From Cupriavidus pauculus (GTDB taxonomy: Bacteria > Pseudomonadota > Gammaproteobacteria > Burkholderiales > Burkholderiaceae): 64,000 nucleotides of DNA. Location: contig NZ_BPUO01000007.1 of NCBI RefSeq assembly GCF_022179805.1, positions 124,001 through 188,000 of the forward strand, in the 5' to 3' direction. This document shows, piece by piece, positions 16,554-26,285 of this stretch. Within the stretch, counting starts at the first letter, position 1. Each line of letters opens with the position of its first letter. Position numbers and translations under genes: made by a program. The notes beneath the pieces are model-generated. The model made no database searches. It was not told the origin of the DNA and saw nothing but the letters and a program-made list of their open reading frames with translations.

Positions 16554-19500
16554 TCACATGTTGCGACGGTACTGCCCGCCTACCTCGAACAGCGCATGCG
16601 TGATCTGCCCCAGCGAGCACACGCGCACCGCGTCCATCAGCACCGCGAACACATTGCCGTTGTCGATCACCGCCTGCCGCAGCCGCTCCAGCATCGCCTG
16701 CGCGTGCGCCTGGTGGCTGCCCTGGAATTCCGCCAGGCGGGTCAGCTGGCTCTGCTTCTCGTCCTCGCTCGAACGCGCCAGTTCCAGCGTTTGTGGCGTC
16801 GGGTCGCCATTCGGATTGCGGAACGTGTTCACGCCGATGATCGGCAGCGTGCCATCGTGCTTGAGCTGCTCGTAGTGCAGCGACTCCTCCTGGATCTTGC
16901 CGCGCTGGTAGCCCGTTTCCATCGCGCCCAGCACGCCGCCGCGCTCGGCGATGCGCTCGAACTCCTGCAGCACGGCCTCTTCCACGAGGTCGGTCAATTC
17001 CTCGGTCAGGAAGCTGCCCTGGTTCGGGTTTTCGCACTTGGCCACGCCCCACTCGCGATTGATGATCAGCTGGATCGCCAGCGCGCGGCGCACCGATTCG
17101 GCCGTCGGCGTAGTGATGGCCTCGTCATAGGCGTTGGTGTGCAGCGAGTTGCAGTTGTCGTAGATGGCGATCAGCGCCTGCAGCGTGGTACGTATATCGT
17201 TGAAGTCAATTTCCTGCGCATGCAGTGACCGGCCCGACGTCTGGATGTGGTACTTGAGTTTCTGGCTGCGCTCATTGGCGCCGTACTTGTCGCGCATCGT
17301 CACGGCCCAGATGCGGCGCGCCACGCGGCCCAGCACGCTGTACTCGGGGTCCATGCCGTTCGAGAAGAAGAACGACAGGTTCGGCGCGAAGTCGTCGATG
17401 TGCATGCCGCGCGCCAGGTAGGCTTCGACATACGTGAAGCCGTTGGCCAGCGTGAACGCCAGTTGCGAGATCGGATTCGCGCCGGCCTCGGCGATGTGGT
17501 AACCCGAGATCGACACCGAGTAGAAGTTGCGCACCTGGTGGTACACAAAGTACTCCTGGATATCGCCCATCACCTTCAGCGAAAACTCGGTGCTGAAGAT
17601 GCACGTGTTCTGGCCCTGGTCCTCCTTGAGGATATCGGCCTGCACCGTGCCGCGCACGTTCTGCAGCACCCAGGCGCGAATCTTGGCTTCCTCGTCGGCG
17701 GTGGGCTCGCGCTGGTTGTCGGCGCGGAAGCGGTCCAGGTTCTGGTCGATGGCCGTGTTCATGAACATGGCCAGGATGGTCGGCGCGGGGCCGTTGATCG
17801 TCATCGACACCGACGTGGCGGGGCTGGTCAGGTCAAAGCCGTCGTAGAGCACCTTCATGTCGTCGAGCGTGGCGATCGACACGCCCGAGTTACCCACCTT
17901 GCCGTAGATGTCGGGACGCTCGTGCGGGTCTTCGCCATAGAGCGTGACCGAGTCGAACGCGGTGGACAGGCGCTTGGCGTCCATGCCCTCGGACACGAGC
18001 TTGAAGCGGCGATTGGTGCGGAAGGCATCGCCCTCGCCCGCGAACATGCGCGTGGGGTCTTCGCCCTCGCGCTTGAACGCGAACACGCCAGCCGTGTACG
18101 GAAAGCTGCCCGGCACGTTCTCGCGCATCAGCCATTTCAGGATCTCGCCTTCGTCCTCGAAGCGCGGCAGCACCACCTTGCGCACCTTGGTGCCCGAGAG
18201 CGTGGTGGTGATCAGGCCGGTGCGGATTTCCTTGTCGCGGATCTTCACCACGTACTCGTCGCCGCCATACGCGGCCTGCATCTGCGGCCACATCGCCAGG
18301 AGCTTGCGTTCCACGCTGCCCAGCGATGCGTCGCGCTCCGTGGCCAGTGCCTCCAGCGACTGGGTATCGGCGGCTGCGTTCGCCGACTGCAGCATGGCAC
18401 CTGCCGCACGCAGTTGCTGGCGCTCGCGCGCGGCGCGGCTCTGGGCGGCAACACGGCGGTGATAGGCGCGTACGGTGTCGGCCAGTTCGGCCAGATAGCG
18501 GTTGCGCGCCGGCGGCACGATCACGTTCTGGCCCGTGGAGATCCGTCCCGCGAACTTGGGCAGCACCCCGGGCTGGAACGACATGCCGCGCGCGGTCAGC
18601 GCTTCGACCAGGCCCTGGTAGAGCATGGTCACGCCATCGTCATTGAAGCGCGACGCCTGCGTGCCATAGACCGGCATCTCTTCGGGCTTGCCGTGCCATT
18701 GCTCGCGGTTGCGCTGCACCTGCTTGGCCACATCGCGCCATGCGTCCTGCGCGCCCTTGCGGTCGAACTTGTTGATGGCGACGAAATCGGCAAAGTCGAG
18801 CATGTCGATCTTCTCGAGCTGGCTCGCGGCGCCAAACTCGGGCGTCATCACGTACAGCGACAGATCCACATGCGGCACGATGGCCGCGTCGCCCTGCCCG
18901 ATGCCCGACGTCTCCACGATCACCAGATCGAACGCCGCCGCCTTGCAGGCGGCAATCACATCCGGCAATGCTTGCGAGATTTCCGAGCCGGCATCGCGCG
19001 TGGCCAGCGATCGCATGAAGATGTTCGGATGGTTGATCGCGTTCATGCGGATGCGGTCGCCCAGCAGCGCGCCGCCCGACTTGCGGCGCGACGGATCGAT
19101 CGAGATCACGGCAATCGACAGCCCGTCCTGCTGGTCCAGCCGCAAGCGGCGGATCAGTTCGTCGGTCAGCGACGACTTGCCGGCGCCACCGGTGCCGGTG
19201 ATGCCGAGTACCGGCGTGGTCGCTGCGCGTGCCTTGTCATGCAGCGCCTCGACCAGAGCCGGCGCGGCGCTGCCGCTTTCCAGCGCGGTGATCAGTTGCG
19301 ACAGCGCGCGGCGGTTGCCGCCCGCCACGGCGTCGAGCGTGGACGGCGCGTAGCGCGTGAGGTCGATATCGCAACGCTGCACCATGTCGGCGATCATGCC
19401 GGCCAGGCCCATGCGCTGGCCGTCCTCGGGGCTGTAGATGCGTGCCACGCCATAGGCCTGCAGTTCGCGGATTTCGTCGGCCACGATCACGCCGCCGCCG

Positions 19501-19841
19501 CCGCCGAACACCTGGATGTGCTCGCCGCCGTGCTCGCGCAGCAGGTCGATCATGTACTTGAAGTATTCGACGTGGCCGCCCTGGTAGCTGGAGATGGCAA
19601 TGCCCTGGACGTCTTCCTGCAGCGCGGCGGTCACCACCTCGTGGACCGACCGGTTGTGGCCCAGATGGATCACCTCGCAGCCGTGCGATTGCAGGATGCG
19701 CCGCATGATGTTGATCGACGCGTCATGGCCGTCGAACAGCGACGCGGCGGTGACAAAGCGCACCTTGTTGGCGGGCCCCTGGCCCTGCGTCGCCTGGCGG
19801 CGGGCGGCCGCCGTCCTGCTCACATCCGAAAGATCAGTCAT
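16554..19841 (-). CDS. icmF: fused isobutyryl-CoA mutase (B12-dependent) with G-protein chaperone
   Basis: A 1095-residue three-part enzyme. The N terminus is the B12-binding domain ([17 protein letters not shown], then [12 protein letters not shown] and [12 protein letters not shown]). The middle is a MeaI/ArgK-type GTPase with Walker [10 protein letters not shown] and NKFDRKGA. The C-terminal half is the mutase barrel ([28 protein letters not shown]). This order is that of IcmF, which interconverts isobutyryl-CoA and butyryl-CoA and can act on pivalyl-Co[10 protein letters not shown] has Phe where methylmalonyl-CoA mutases have Tyr (MYAFRP), supporting the assignment. The ATG at 19841 has GGTGGAG upstream. 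A perfect palindrome lies about 100 bp upstream. Confidence 0.95.
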   Translation of the reverse strand: MTDLSDVSRTAAARRQATQGQGPANKVRFVTAASLFDGHDASINIMRRILQSHGCEVIHLGHNRSVHEVVTAALQEDVQGIAISSYQGGHVEYFKYMIDLLREHGGEHIQVFGGGGGVIVADEIRELQAYGVARIYSPEDGQRMGLAGMIADMVQRCDIDLTRYAPSTLDAVAGGNRRALSQLITALESGSAAPALVEALHDKARAATTPVLGITGTGGAGKSSLTDELIRRLRLDQQDGLSIAVISIDPSRRKSGGALLGDRIRMNAINHPNIFMRSLATRDAGSEISQALPDVIAACKAAAFDLVIVETSGIGQGDAAIVPHVDLSLYVMTPEFGAASQLEKIDMLDFADFVAINKFDRKGAQDAWRDVAKQVQRNREQWHGKPEEMPVYGTQASRFNDDGVTMLYQGLVEALTARGMSFQPGVLPKFAGRISTGQNVIVPPARNRYLAELADTVRAYHRRVAAQSRAARERQQLRAAGAMLQSANAAADTQSLEALATERDASLGSVERKLLAMWPQMQAAYGGDEYVVKIRDKEIRTGLITTTLSGTKVRKVVLPRFEDEGEILKWLMRENVPGSFPYTAGVFAFKREGEDPTRMFAGEGDAFRTNRRFKLVSEGMDAKRLSTAFDSVTLYGEDPHERPDIYGKVGNSGVSIATLDDMKVLYDGFDLTSPATSVSMTINGPAPTILAMFMNTAIDQNLDRFRADNQREPTADEEAKIRAWVLQNVRGTVQADILKEDQGQNTCIFSTEFSLKVMGDIQEYFVYHQVRNFYSVSISGYHIAEAGANPISQLAFTLANGFTYVEAYLARGMHIDDFAPNLSFFFSNGMDPEYSVLGRVARRIWAVTMRDKYGANERSQKLKYHIQTSGRSLHAQEIDFNDIRTTLQALIAIYDNCNSLHTNAYDEAITTPTAESVRRALAIQLIINREWGVAKCENPNQGSFLTEELTDLVEEAVLQEFERIAERGGVLGAMETGYQRGKIQEESLHYEQLKHDGTLPIIGVNTFRNPNGDPTPQTLELARSSEDEKQSQLTRLAEFQGSHQAHAQAMLERLRQAVIDNGNVFAVLMDAVRVCSLGQITHALFEVGGQYRRNM

Positions 19842-19943
19842 TGTCTCCACCGCTCTGTTATGTGGCTGGCTGCCCATGTGGCTGGCTGGTGGGCCGACGG
19901 TTCTGACGACCGTACTCACAGGGGCCGGACGATTATATGACGT

Positions 19944-19957
19944 TTACGTTAACGTAA
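19944..19957. promoter_or_regulatory. palindromic operator candidate upstream of icmF
   Basis: TTACGTT/AACGTAA is a perfect 14-bp palindrome within GACGTTTACGTTAACGTAAG. It lies 103 bp before the icmF start. It resembles the dyads bound by regulators of branched-chain acid or acyl-CoA catabolism, such as LiuR of the MerR family (inference from memory of that motif). No cognate regulator gene is adjacent. Confidence 0.5.
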
Positions 19958-20115
19958 GTCCAGGGACGCGGGTAAGCACCGATCGTCTCTGGCGGCATCG
20001 TCTCACAGCGGCGGGAGATGAAGAAGGGCCCGGAAACCGACCCCCAGGCCGCGGGAGGTCGGCTGGGGGTGAAACGGCGGTTCCGGATCCCAGGAGAAGT
20101 GTTCGATAAGGCGGA

Positions 20116-20454
20116 TCAGGCGTGGATGCGCGGGCAATCGCCGAATGCGTCGGTCTTGCGGGCGTCCCAGCGCCGCTTGAGCTGGCGGGCGACGAATACC
20201 GCGCGGCGCAGCGTCCACGCCGCCGGCGTCTCGGTCAGCAGGAAGCGCGCGGTGCCGGATTCGGCCGACAGCCAGACGCGCTCGCCTTCGGTCAGCGCGT
20301 GGGTGTCGCCGGCGCCCAGCCAGATGTCGCGATGATGGCCTTCCACGGTCAGCCACAGGCTGCCTTCCAGCGCGGTCACGGTCTGCCCGTGCCGGGCACG
20401 CCAGCTCACGGGCTGGCCAGGTTCGTCGAGTTCGAAAGTTCTGAGTTCACGCAT
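20116..20454 (-). CDS. DUF2917 domain protein
   Basis: A 112-residue small protein of the DUF2917 family, a cupin-like beta fold. Seen features: WRARHGQTVTALEGSLWLTVEG, then DIWLGAGDTHALTEGERVWLSAE, typical of the family, and a basic tail VARQLKRRWDARK. Function is unknown. It is transcribed away from the MocR regulator gene (starts 184 bp apart), so the two may share a control region. Confidence 0.8.
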   Translation of the reverse strand: MRELRTFELDEPGQPVSWRARHGQTVTALEGSLWLTVEGHHRDIWLGAGDTHALTEGERVWLSAESGTARFLLTETPAAWTLRRAVFVARQLKRRWDARKTDAFGDCPRIHA

Positions 20455-20570
20455 GGGTGTCTCCTTGCCCGGCGCAGCCGCTTCGGATCATCGGATCGGG
20501 GCGGGAAAAGCGGAAAAAGGGGGCGCTGCGCCACGCTTCCATTATTCATGGCGCGAACTACAATCCCATG

Positions 20571-20602
20571 CACAGTTCCGAACAGTTTTCGTTGAACTGT
20601 TC
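20571..20602. promoter_or_regulatory. candidate autoregulatory operator of the MocR gene
   Basis: GAACAGT (20580-20586) and ACTGTTC (20596-20602) form a perfect 7-bp inverted repeat with a 9-nt spacer; another half site, CACAGTTC, begins at 20571 and ACAGTT recurs just downstream. The cluster is 37-68 bp before the MocR ATG. MocR proteins commonly bind such repeats in the divergent region. Confidence 0.55.
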
Positions 20603-20638
20603 AGTAGTTTTGACTGACAGTTGCCGCCCCCGTCACCC

Positions 20639-22039
20639 ATGAAACTCCTGCTCGACCCCTCCACCGGCGTGCCGCTGACCGAACAGATCGTGCTCGGCGT
20701 GAAGACCTGGATCACGTCCCGCGAAGCCACGCCCGGTGCCCGCCTGCCGTCGATCCGGGCCCTGGCCGCCGAGCACCATATCAGCCGCTTCCCGGTGATC
20801 GAGGCGTACGACCGCCTGGTATCGCAGGGCCTGGTCGATTCACGGCAGGGGTCGGGGTTCTATGTCGCGGAGAGCGCGCTCACCGGGCGTCGTGGCCGGG
20901 GATGGTCAGACCCGAGCCTGGCCGAAGACCTGTCGCTGCATATCATCGACCAGTTCCACCATCCAAGCGGCACACTGAAGCTGGCCGGCGGCTTCGTGCC
21001 CGAGGAATGGCGCGACGTGGAAGGGCTGACACAGGCCATCCGCCATATCACGCGGCACGACATCGACAGCGTGATCCACTACGCCACGCCGCTGGGGCAT
21101 CCGGCGCTGCGCAAGCACGTGCTGACGCGCGTGCGGCAGGTTGGCATCGAGGCGGAACTGTCGCAGGTGCTGATCACATCGGGCGCCAGCCAGGCGCTGG
21201 ACCTGGTCGTGCGCCATCTGCTGAAGCCGGGCGACACGGTCTTTGTCGAGGACCCCGGCTACTACAACCTGTTCGGCCTGCTGCGCATGCATGGCGTGCA
21301 ATTGGTTGGCGTGCCCCACACGCCGAATGGCCCCGACCCCGAGGCCTGCGAGCGGCTGCTGCGCGATCACAAGCCCAAGCTGTTCTTCACCAACAGCGTG
21401 CTGCAGAACCCCACCGGGTCCACGCTGGCGCCGCCCGTGGCGTTCCGCCTGCTCGAACTGGCGCGGCGCCACAACTTCCGCTTTGTCGAAGACGACATCT
21501 TCTCGGACTTCCAGCTCAATTTCACCGACCGCCTGGCCACGCTGGACCAGCTGGAGCACGTGATCTACATCGGCGGATTCTCGAAGACCGTGTCGGCGGC
21601 ACTGCGTGTGGGCTACATCGTCGCCGACAAGTTGCTGATCAAGGACCTGATCGATGTGAAGGTGCTGACCAGCGTGGCGGGCTCACACTTTGCCGAGGCC
21701 GTGACGGCAACGATGCTGGAGCGCGGCGGCTATCGCAAATATGTGGAACGGCTGCGCGTGCGCACGCGCGAGGTGACGGCCGATGCCGTGAAGATTCTTG
21801 GCCAGTACGGCTGGGAAACGTTCTGCGAGCCGGCCGGCGGCAACTTCCTGTGGGCCCGGGCGCCCGGCATTGAAGACTCCCGCGAACTGGTGACGATGGC
21901 GGAAGCCCATGGCATCTCGCTGGCGCCGGGACACTTCTTCCGCCCCGGTGGCGAAACTTCGGCGTGGGTGCGCATCAATTCCGCCTACGCGGGCGAAGCG
22001 CGCTCCCGCGCGTTCTTCGATCAGGCGGGCAGTCGCTGA
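20639..22039 (+). CDS. MocR-type regulator (GntR HTH plus aminotransferase-like domain)
   Basis: A 466-residue PLP-dependent regulator. Residues 1-75 are a GntR winged helix (PLTEQIVLGVKTWI, PGARLPSIRALAAEHHISRFPVIEAYDRL). The rest is a fold-type I aminotransferase domain with VLQNPTGS, a VEDDIFSDF segment, and the PLP-binding Lys in GGFSKTVSA. Such proteins usually sense an amino acid or amine through PLP. It converges with the APC permease, with one stop directly beside the other, and diverges from DUF2917. The ATG at 20639 is used; a TTG lies 18 nt upstream. Confidence 0.9.
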   Translation: MKLLLDPSTGVPLTEQIVLGVKTWITSREATPGARLPSIRALAAEHHISRFPVIEAYDRLVSQGLVDSRQGSGFYVAESALTGRRGRGWSDPSLAEDLSLHIIDQFHHPSGTLKLAGGFVPEEWRDVEGLTQAIRHITRHDIDSVIHYATPLGHPALRKHVLTRVRQVGIEAELSQVLITSGASQALDLVVRHLLKPGDTVFVEDPGYYNLFGLLRMHGVQLVGVPHTPNGPDPEACERLLRDHKPKLFFTNSVLQNPTGSTLAPPVAFRLLELARRHNFRFVEDDIFSDFQLNFTDRLATLDQLEHVIYIGGFSKTVSAALRVGYIVADKLLIKDLIDVKVLTSVAGSHFAEAVTATMLERGGYRKYVERLRVRTREVTADAVKILGQYGWETFCEPAGGNFLWARAPGIEDSRELVTMAEAHGISLAPGHFFRPGGETSAWVRINSAYAGEARSRAFFDQAGSR

Positions 22040-23449
22040 TCAGCCCTGTGCGTCGCCGCCGTGGTTGTGCAGCACGGCGTTGCGGCGCGAGTATGCGAAG
22101 TAAATCACCAGGCCCAGCGCCAGCCAGCACAGGAAGGCGATCCACGTCAGTGCCTGCAGATGGGCCATCAGGAACAGGCAGAACGCCACGGCCAGCAGCG
22201 GCACCACCGGCACGCCCGGGCAGCGGAACGTGCGGTGCAGGTTTGGCTGGGTTCGGCGCAGCACCAGGATGGCAATCGAGATCAGCGTGAATGCCGACAG
22301 CGTGCCGATATTGATCAGTTCGGCCAGCACGTTCAGCGGCACGAAGCCCGCGATGGTCCCGAACACGATGCCAACCACCCACGTGGCCGTGAACGGCGTG
22401 GCATGCACCGGGTGCACGGCCGAGAGCGCCTCGGGCAGCAGCCCGTCGCGCGACATCGCAAAGATGATGCGCGTCTGGCCGTACGTCATCACCAGGATCA
22501 CGGTGGTCATGCCCAGGATGGCGCCGAGATCGACAAACCCGGCCACCCAGTTCTGCCCCGCGTACTGCAGCGCCAGCGATACCGGATGATCGACGCCTTC
22601 GAACTTCGGGAACGGCACGATGCCGGTCATGATGGCCGCCACGGCCATGTACAGGATGGTGCAGACCATCAGTGACCCGATGATGCCGATCGGCAGGTCG
22701 CGGCCCGGGTTGCGCACTTCCTCGGCGGCCGACGTCACCGCGTCGAAGCCGATGAAGGCAAAGAACACCAGCGCCGCCGCGTTGAAGATGCCCGTGAAGC
22801 CGAACGGCGCGAAAGGCTGCCAGTTGGCCGGCTGCACATGCCACACGCCCACCACGATGAACAGCAGCACCACGCTGATCTTGATGGCCACCATGACGTT
22901 GTTGAGCCGCGCCGATTCCCGCACGCCGTAAGACACCACCCAGGTAATCGCCAGCATGATCAGCACCGCCGGCAGGTTGACGAACGTCTCGACGCCCGGC
23001 ACGGAGCCCGGCGCCGCCGTGATGGCGGCCGGCAGATGCACGCCGAAGCCGGCGATCAATGACTGGAAATATCCCGACCATCCCACCGACACCGCCGAAG
23101 TGGCCAGGCCATATTCGAGCAGCAGGTCCCACCCGATCATCCACGCGACGATCTCGCCAAGCGTGGCATAGCTGTAGGTGTAGATGGAGCCGGAAACAGG
23201 AATCGCCGACGCAAACTCTGCGTAGCACAACGCTGCAAAACCACATGCCATCGCGGCAATGGCAAACGATACGGTCAGCGCCGGCCCGGCAGTCAGTGCG
23301 CCCGTGCCGGTCAGCACGAAAATGCCCGTGCCGATGATGGCACCAATCCCCATCAGCACCAGATCCACGGCCCCCAGCACCTTGCGCAATCCATCATGCT
23401 CGCTGACGTTGAGCATGGACTCGATGTTCTTGGTGCGAAAAAGACTCAT
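22040..23449 (-). CDS. APC-family amino acid permease
   Basis: A 469-residue inner-membrane transporter with about 12 helices. Typical APC marks are GAIIGTGIFVLTG near 36-50, SGSIYTYSYATLGEIVAWMIGW (pieces near 95-115), FFAFIGFDAVTSAAEEVRNPGRDLP (pieces near 225-250) and a CLFLMAHLQALTW terminus. It belongs to the cationic amino acid transporter (CAT/YfnA) subgroup. Substrate is unknown. Start ATG 23449 gives MSLFRTKNIESM, a common start in this group. It may serve the neighbouring MocR system. Confidence 0.9.
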   Translation of the reverse strand: MSLFRTKNIESMLNVSEHDGLRKVLGAVDLVLMGIGAIIGTGIFVLTGTGALTAGPALTVSFAIAAMACGFAALCYAEFASAIPVSGSIYTYSYATLGEIVAWMIGWDLLLEYGLATSAVSVGWSGYFQSLIAGFGVHLPAAITAAPGSVPGVETFVNLPAVLIMLAITWVVSYGVRESARLNNVMVAIKISVVLLFIVVGVWHVQPANWQPFAPFGFTGIFNAAALVFFAFIGFDAVTSAAEEVRNPGRDLPIGIIGSLMVCTILYMAVAAIMTGIVPFPKFEGVDHPVSLALQYAGQNWVAGFVDLGAILGMTTVILVMTYGQTRIIFAMSRDGLLPEALSAVHPVHATPFTATWVVGIVFGTIAGFVPLNVLAELINIGTLSAFTLISIAILVLRRTQPNLHRTFRCPGVPVVPLLAVAFCLFLMAHLQALTWIAFLCWLALGLVIYFAYSRRNAVLHNHGGDAQG

Positions 23450-23550
23450 GGGGCGGCTCCGGTCATTGCACGGGTGCATTGACTATAGGTACAGGCCGCC
23501 CCGGCGCAAAGGTTGTCATGGCGCCGCGCGAGGCGGCGCCATCTGACGCT

Positions 23551-24396
23551 TTAGGCTGGACGCTTGCAGTCCAGCACGGCGGTGCCGCACTGCGCCCCGC
23601 TTGCGGCATTCAGCTTCCACGGCACGACCACGATGTGGTTGTCGTTGCTGCCGGCACCCAGGCTGATGCTGTATTCCAGGTCGCGAGGCGTCGTGTTGAT
23701 CAGGCCGACGTATTTGGTGGCCTCAACGCTGATGGCAAAATCCGTTTCGATCTTCATCGGCGTCTCGTTGCCGTTGGCCTGCTTGAGCTTCAGGTCCGTG
23801 CTGACGGCAACGACGCCGTTGGTGATCGTCATCGTCGCGGTACCGGTCAGGGTCTCGCCGCTGCCGGTTGCAATGCGCGGCGACGTCAGATGCGGCGTGC
23901 ACTTGAGCGTGCCGTCCGAGGCCGCGGCCTGCGGCCGGTTGTAGACCACATAGGCCAGCCCATTCGGGGCCGTCACCTCGATGCCGGTGGTGTCGTTGAC
24001 GATCTTGCCGGCCCAGCTTCCCATAGCAAATGCGGCGTTACCCGACTTGGCGCCAACCCGCGCGGCATCGGTCGTCCGATACGCGCCGAGCGTGAGATAG
24101 GCACCGTCCGCTTCCTGCTTTGCGCTATCGAGTTTGCCCTGCAGCGTGCCGAGGCCCATCGACGCATACCGCGCATCGGTACCGGGTACGAACTGCGCAT
24201 CCACCTTGCCGGCGACGATCGAGGCCGGCGGGGTCGTGCCGCTCGTGCCGCTCGTGCCGCTCGTGCCGCCTGTGGTCGTGCCGCCCGATGCGCCGCCGCC
24301 ACCTTTGTCATCGTCGCCACCGCCGCAGGCTGCCAGCGCGAACGCGCACATGGCCACGGCGCGCATGCGCAGCAGCTTTGCTTGATCCATCTTCAT
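23551..24396 (-). CDS. putative lipoprotein with GTS repeats
   Basis: A 281-residue exported protein of unknown function. The signal ends with lipobox LAAC (Cys about residue 24), followed by GGGDDDKGGGG and then a low-complexity linker GGTSGTSGTSGTTPP. The remainder is beta-rich with a possible disulphide pair near the C terminus (CGTAVLDC). No enzyme motif is visible. The Cys-lipidated N terminus and Gly/Ser linker suggest an anchored, surface-directed domain, as in many Burkholderiales. The linker is encoded by 9-bp tandem repeats and may vary in length between strains. Confidence 0.7.
   Translation of the reverse strand: MKMDQAKLLRMRAVAMCAFALAACGGGDDDKGGGGASGGTTTGGTSGTSGTSGTTPPASIVAGKVDAQFVPGTDARYASMGLGTLQGKLDSAKQEADGAYLTLGAYRTTDAARVGAKSGNAAFAMGSWAGKIVNDTTGIEVTAPNGLAYVVYNRPQAAASDGTLKCTPHLTSPRIATGSGETLTGTATMTITNGVVAVSTDLKLKQANGNETPMKIETDFAISVEATKYVGLINTTPRDLEYSISLGAGSNDNHIVVVPWKLNAASGAQCGTAVLDCKRPA
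24233..24270. repeat. 9-bp tandem repeat in the lipoprotein gene
   Basis: About four copies of GCTCGTGCC (the first one incomplete) lie head to tail and encode the Gly-Thr-Ser linker on the minus strand. Since the unit is a multiple of 3, slippage would change length without a frameshift. Confidence 0.8.
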
Positions 24397-24736
24397 CCGA
24401 TTGTTCCCAAAGCAACGCCCCTTGCGTGCCGTGCGACGGCCCTGATGTGTCCGAGGGACCTGCGATTACGGCCATCGCCACGCAAACGGGAAATGAGATC
24501 CCCTTGCCGGCACGGTCTGGGCCGTGACGGGTCGCGCAAGCGTATAGATGGCAGTGCCTTGCGGAATTGAGACGAATCAACCGGCGTTTGGATGTCGCAA
24601 ACTGGTACAAGCGCAACAATTCCGCACCAGTGTCAGACGAAAAAAAGCGCCCCTTTCGGAGCGCTTTCAAGACGACGATGCCGTCTGACATACAGCCATC
24701 GGGCATCAGGGAATCAAGGCTTCAGCAGACCGCAAA
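24397..24736. other. 340-bp gap between the lipoprotein and mmsA genes
   Basis: No convincing gene. It holds the minus-strand terminator of mmsA (24640-24667) and presumably the lipoprotein promoter. I see no other clear structure. Confidence 0.6.
24640..24667 (-). terminator. Rho-independent terminator after mmsA
   Basis: Read on the minus strand, AAAGCGC and GCGCTTT form a 7-bp stem around a 10-nt loop, with T residues continuing after it (A40-A46 on the plus strand). It is about 70 bp after the mmsA stop. Confidence 0.8.
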
Positions 24737-26254
24737 TTACTTCGCCACCGGCATCGTGAATTCCGCGCCCTTGGCGATGCTGTCGGGCCAGCGTTGCATC
24801 ACGCTCTTGTAGCGCGTGTAGAAGCGCACGCCTTCTTCACCGTAGGCGTGGTGATCGCCGAACAGCGAGCGCTTCCAGCCGCCGAACGAATGCCAGGCCA
24901 TCGGCACCGGAATCGGCACGTTGATGCCGACCATGCCCACCTGGATCTGGCGAGCGAACGCGCGGGCGATGCCGCCGTCGCTGGTGTAGCACGACACACC
25001 GTTGCCAAATTCGTGGCGATTGATCAGGTCGACAGCCTCTGCAAAGTCATGCACGCGCACCACCGACAGCACCGGGCCGAAGATCTCTTCCTTGTAGATC
25101 GTCATGTCCGGCTTGACATTGTCGAACAGCGTGCCGCCGACGAAGAAACCGTTCTCGTGTCCGTCCACCTTGTGGCCTCGGCCATCGGTCACCAGCTTCG
25201 CGCCCTCGGCCACGCCCTTGGCGATATAGCCTTCCACCTTGGCCTTGTGCGCGGCGGTCACCAGCGGGCCCATTTCGGCGTCGCCTTCCATGCCGTTGCG
25301 GATCTTGAGCGTCGCGGCGCGTTCGGCCAGGCGCGGCACCAGCTTGTCGGCCACGTCGCCCACCGCCACCGCCACCGAGATCGCCATGCAGCGTTCGCCG
25401 GCCGAGCCGTAGGCAGCGCCCACCAGTGCGTCCACGGCCTGGTCGAGGTCGGCATCGGGCATCACCACGAGGTGGTTCTTGGCACCGCCCAGCGCCTGCA
25501 CGCGCTTGCCGTGCTTCGTGCCTTCCGTGTAGATGTATTCGGCGATCGGCGTGGAGCCGACGAACGACAGCGCCTGCACGTCCGGATGCGCCAGCAGCGC
25601 ATCCACGGCCACCTTGTCGCCCTGCACCACGTTGAACACGCCATCGGGCAGGCCGGCCTGCTTGAGCAGGTCGGCGATCAGCAGACTTGGCGACGGATCG
25701 CGCTCCGACGGCTTGAGCACGAACGTGTTGCCGCAGGCCAGCGCCACCGGGAACATCCACATCGGCACCATTACCGGGAAGTTGAACGGCGTGATGCCGG
25801 CCACCACGCCCAGCGGCTGGCGCAGGTTCCAGTTGTCGATGCCGCCGCCGATGTTGTCGGTGAAGTCGGTCTTGAGCAGGTTAGGAATGCCGCAGGCAAA
25901 CTCCACCACCTCGATACCGCGCGTGACTTCGCCCTTGGCATCGGAAAACACCTTGCCGTGTTCACGCGTGATCAGCGCGGCCAGGTCGTCGTGGTGACGG
26001 TCCAGCAGTTCCTTGAACTTGAACAGGATGCGCGCGCGGCGCAGCGGCGGCATTTCCGCCCAGGCGGGCCACGCGGCCTTGGCGGCGGCCACCGCGGCCG
26101 CCACGTCGTCGGTGGTACCCATGGCCACACGGGCGGCAACTTCGCCCGTGGCCGGGTTGAACACATCGGCAAAGCGGTCGGTGCCCGCGCGCTGCATTGT
26201 GCCGCCGATGTAGTGATGGATTTCGGCGATCTGCCGGTTTTCTGCGATGTTCAC
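24737..26254 (-). CDS. mmsA: CoA-acylating methylmalonate-semialdehyde dehydrogenase
   Basis: A 505-residue aldehyde dehydrogenase. Residues 130-160 include [32 protein letters not shown] (shorter pieces), with the CoA-dependent family's characteristic FNFP. The catalytic Cys is in [15 protein letters not shown] near 288. The NAD-binding [12 protein letters not shown] lies near 233. It oxidises malonate or methylmalonate semialdehyde to acetyl- or propionyl-CoA, with CO2 release, in valine and beta-alanine catabolism. It follows the omega-transaminase by 31 bp, a standard beta-alanine pair. The divergent MocR gene is the likely regulator. Confidence 0.94.
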   Translation of the reverse strand: MNIAENRQIAEIHHYIGGTMQRAGTDRFADVFNPATGEVAARVAMGTTDDVAAAVAAAKAAWPAWAEMPPLRRARILFKFKELLDRHHDDLAALITREHGKVFSDAKGEVTRGIEVVEFACGIPNLLKTDFTDNIGGGIDNWNLRQPLGVVAGITPFNFPVMVPMWMFPVALACGNTFVLKPSERDPSPSLLIADLLKQAGLPDGVFNVVQGDKVAVDALLAHPDVQALSFVGSTPIAEYIYTEGTKHGKRVQALGGAKNHLVVMPDADLDQAVDALVGAAYGSAGERCMAISVAVAVGDVADKLVPRLAERAATLKIRNGMEGDAEMGPLVTAAHKAKVEGYIAKGVAEGAKLVTDGRGHKVDGHENGFFVGGTLFDNVKPDMTIYKEEIFGPVLSVVRVHDFAEAVDLINRHEFGNGVSCYTSDGGIARAFARQIQVGMVGINVPIPVPMAWHSFGGWKRSLFGDHHAYGEEGVRFYTRYKSVMQRWPDSIAKGAEFTMPVAK

Positions 26255-26285
26255 TGCGGTCTTCCTCTATGTCTCAGGGCAGGTC

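Noticed and set aside
17247..19940. 897-codon plus-strand ORF across icmF
   Set aside because: It is the antisense shadow of icmF in high-GC DNA: His/Arg/Ala-rich, no domain, and icmF is complete on the other strand.
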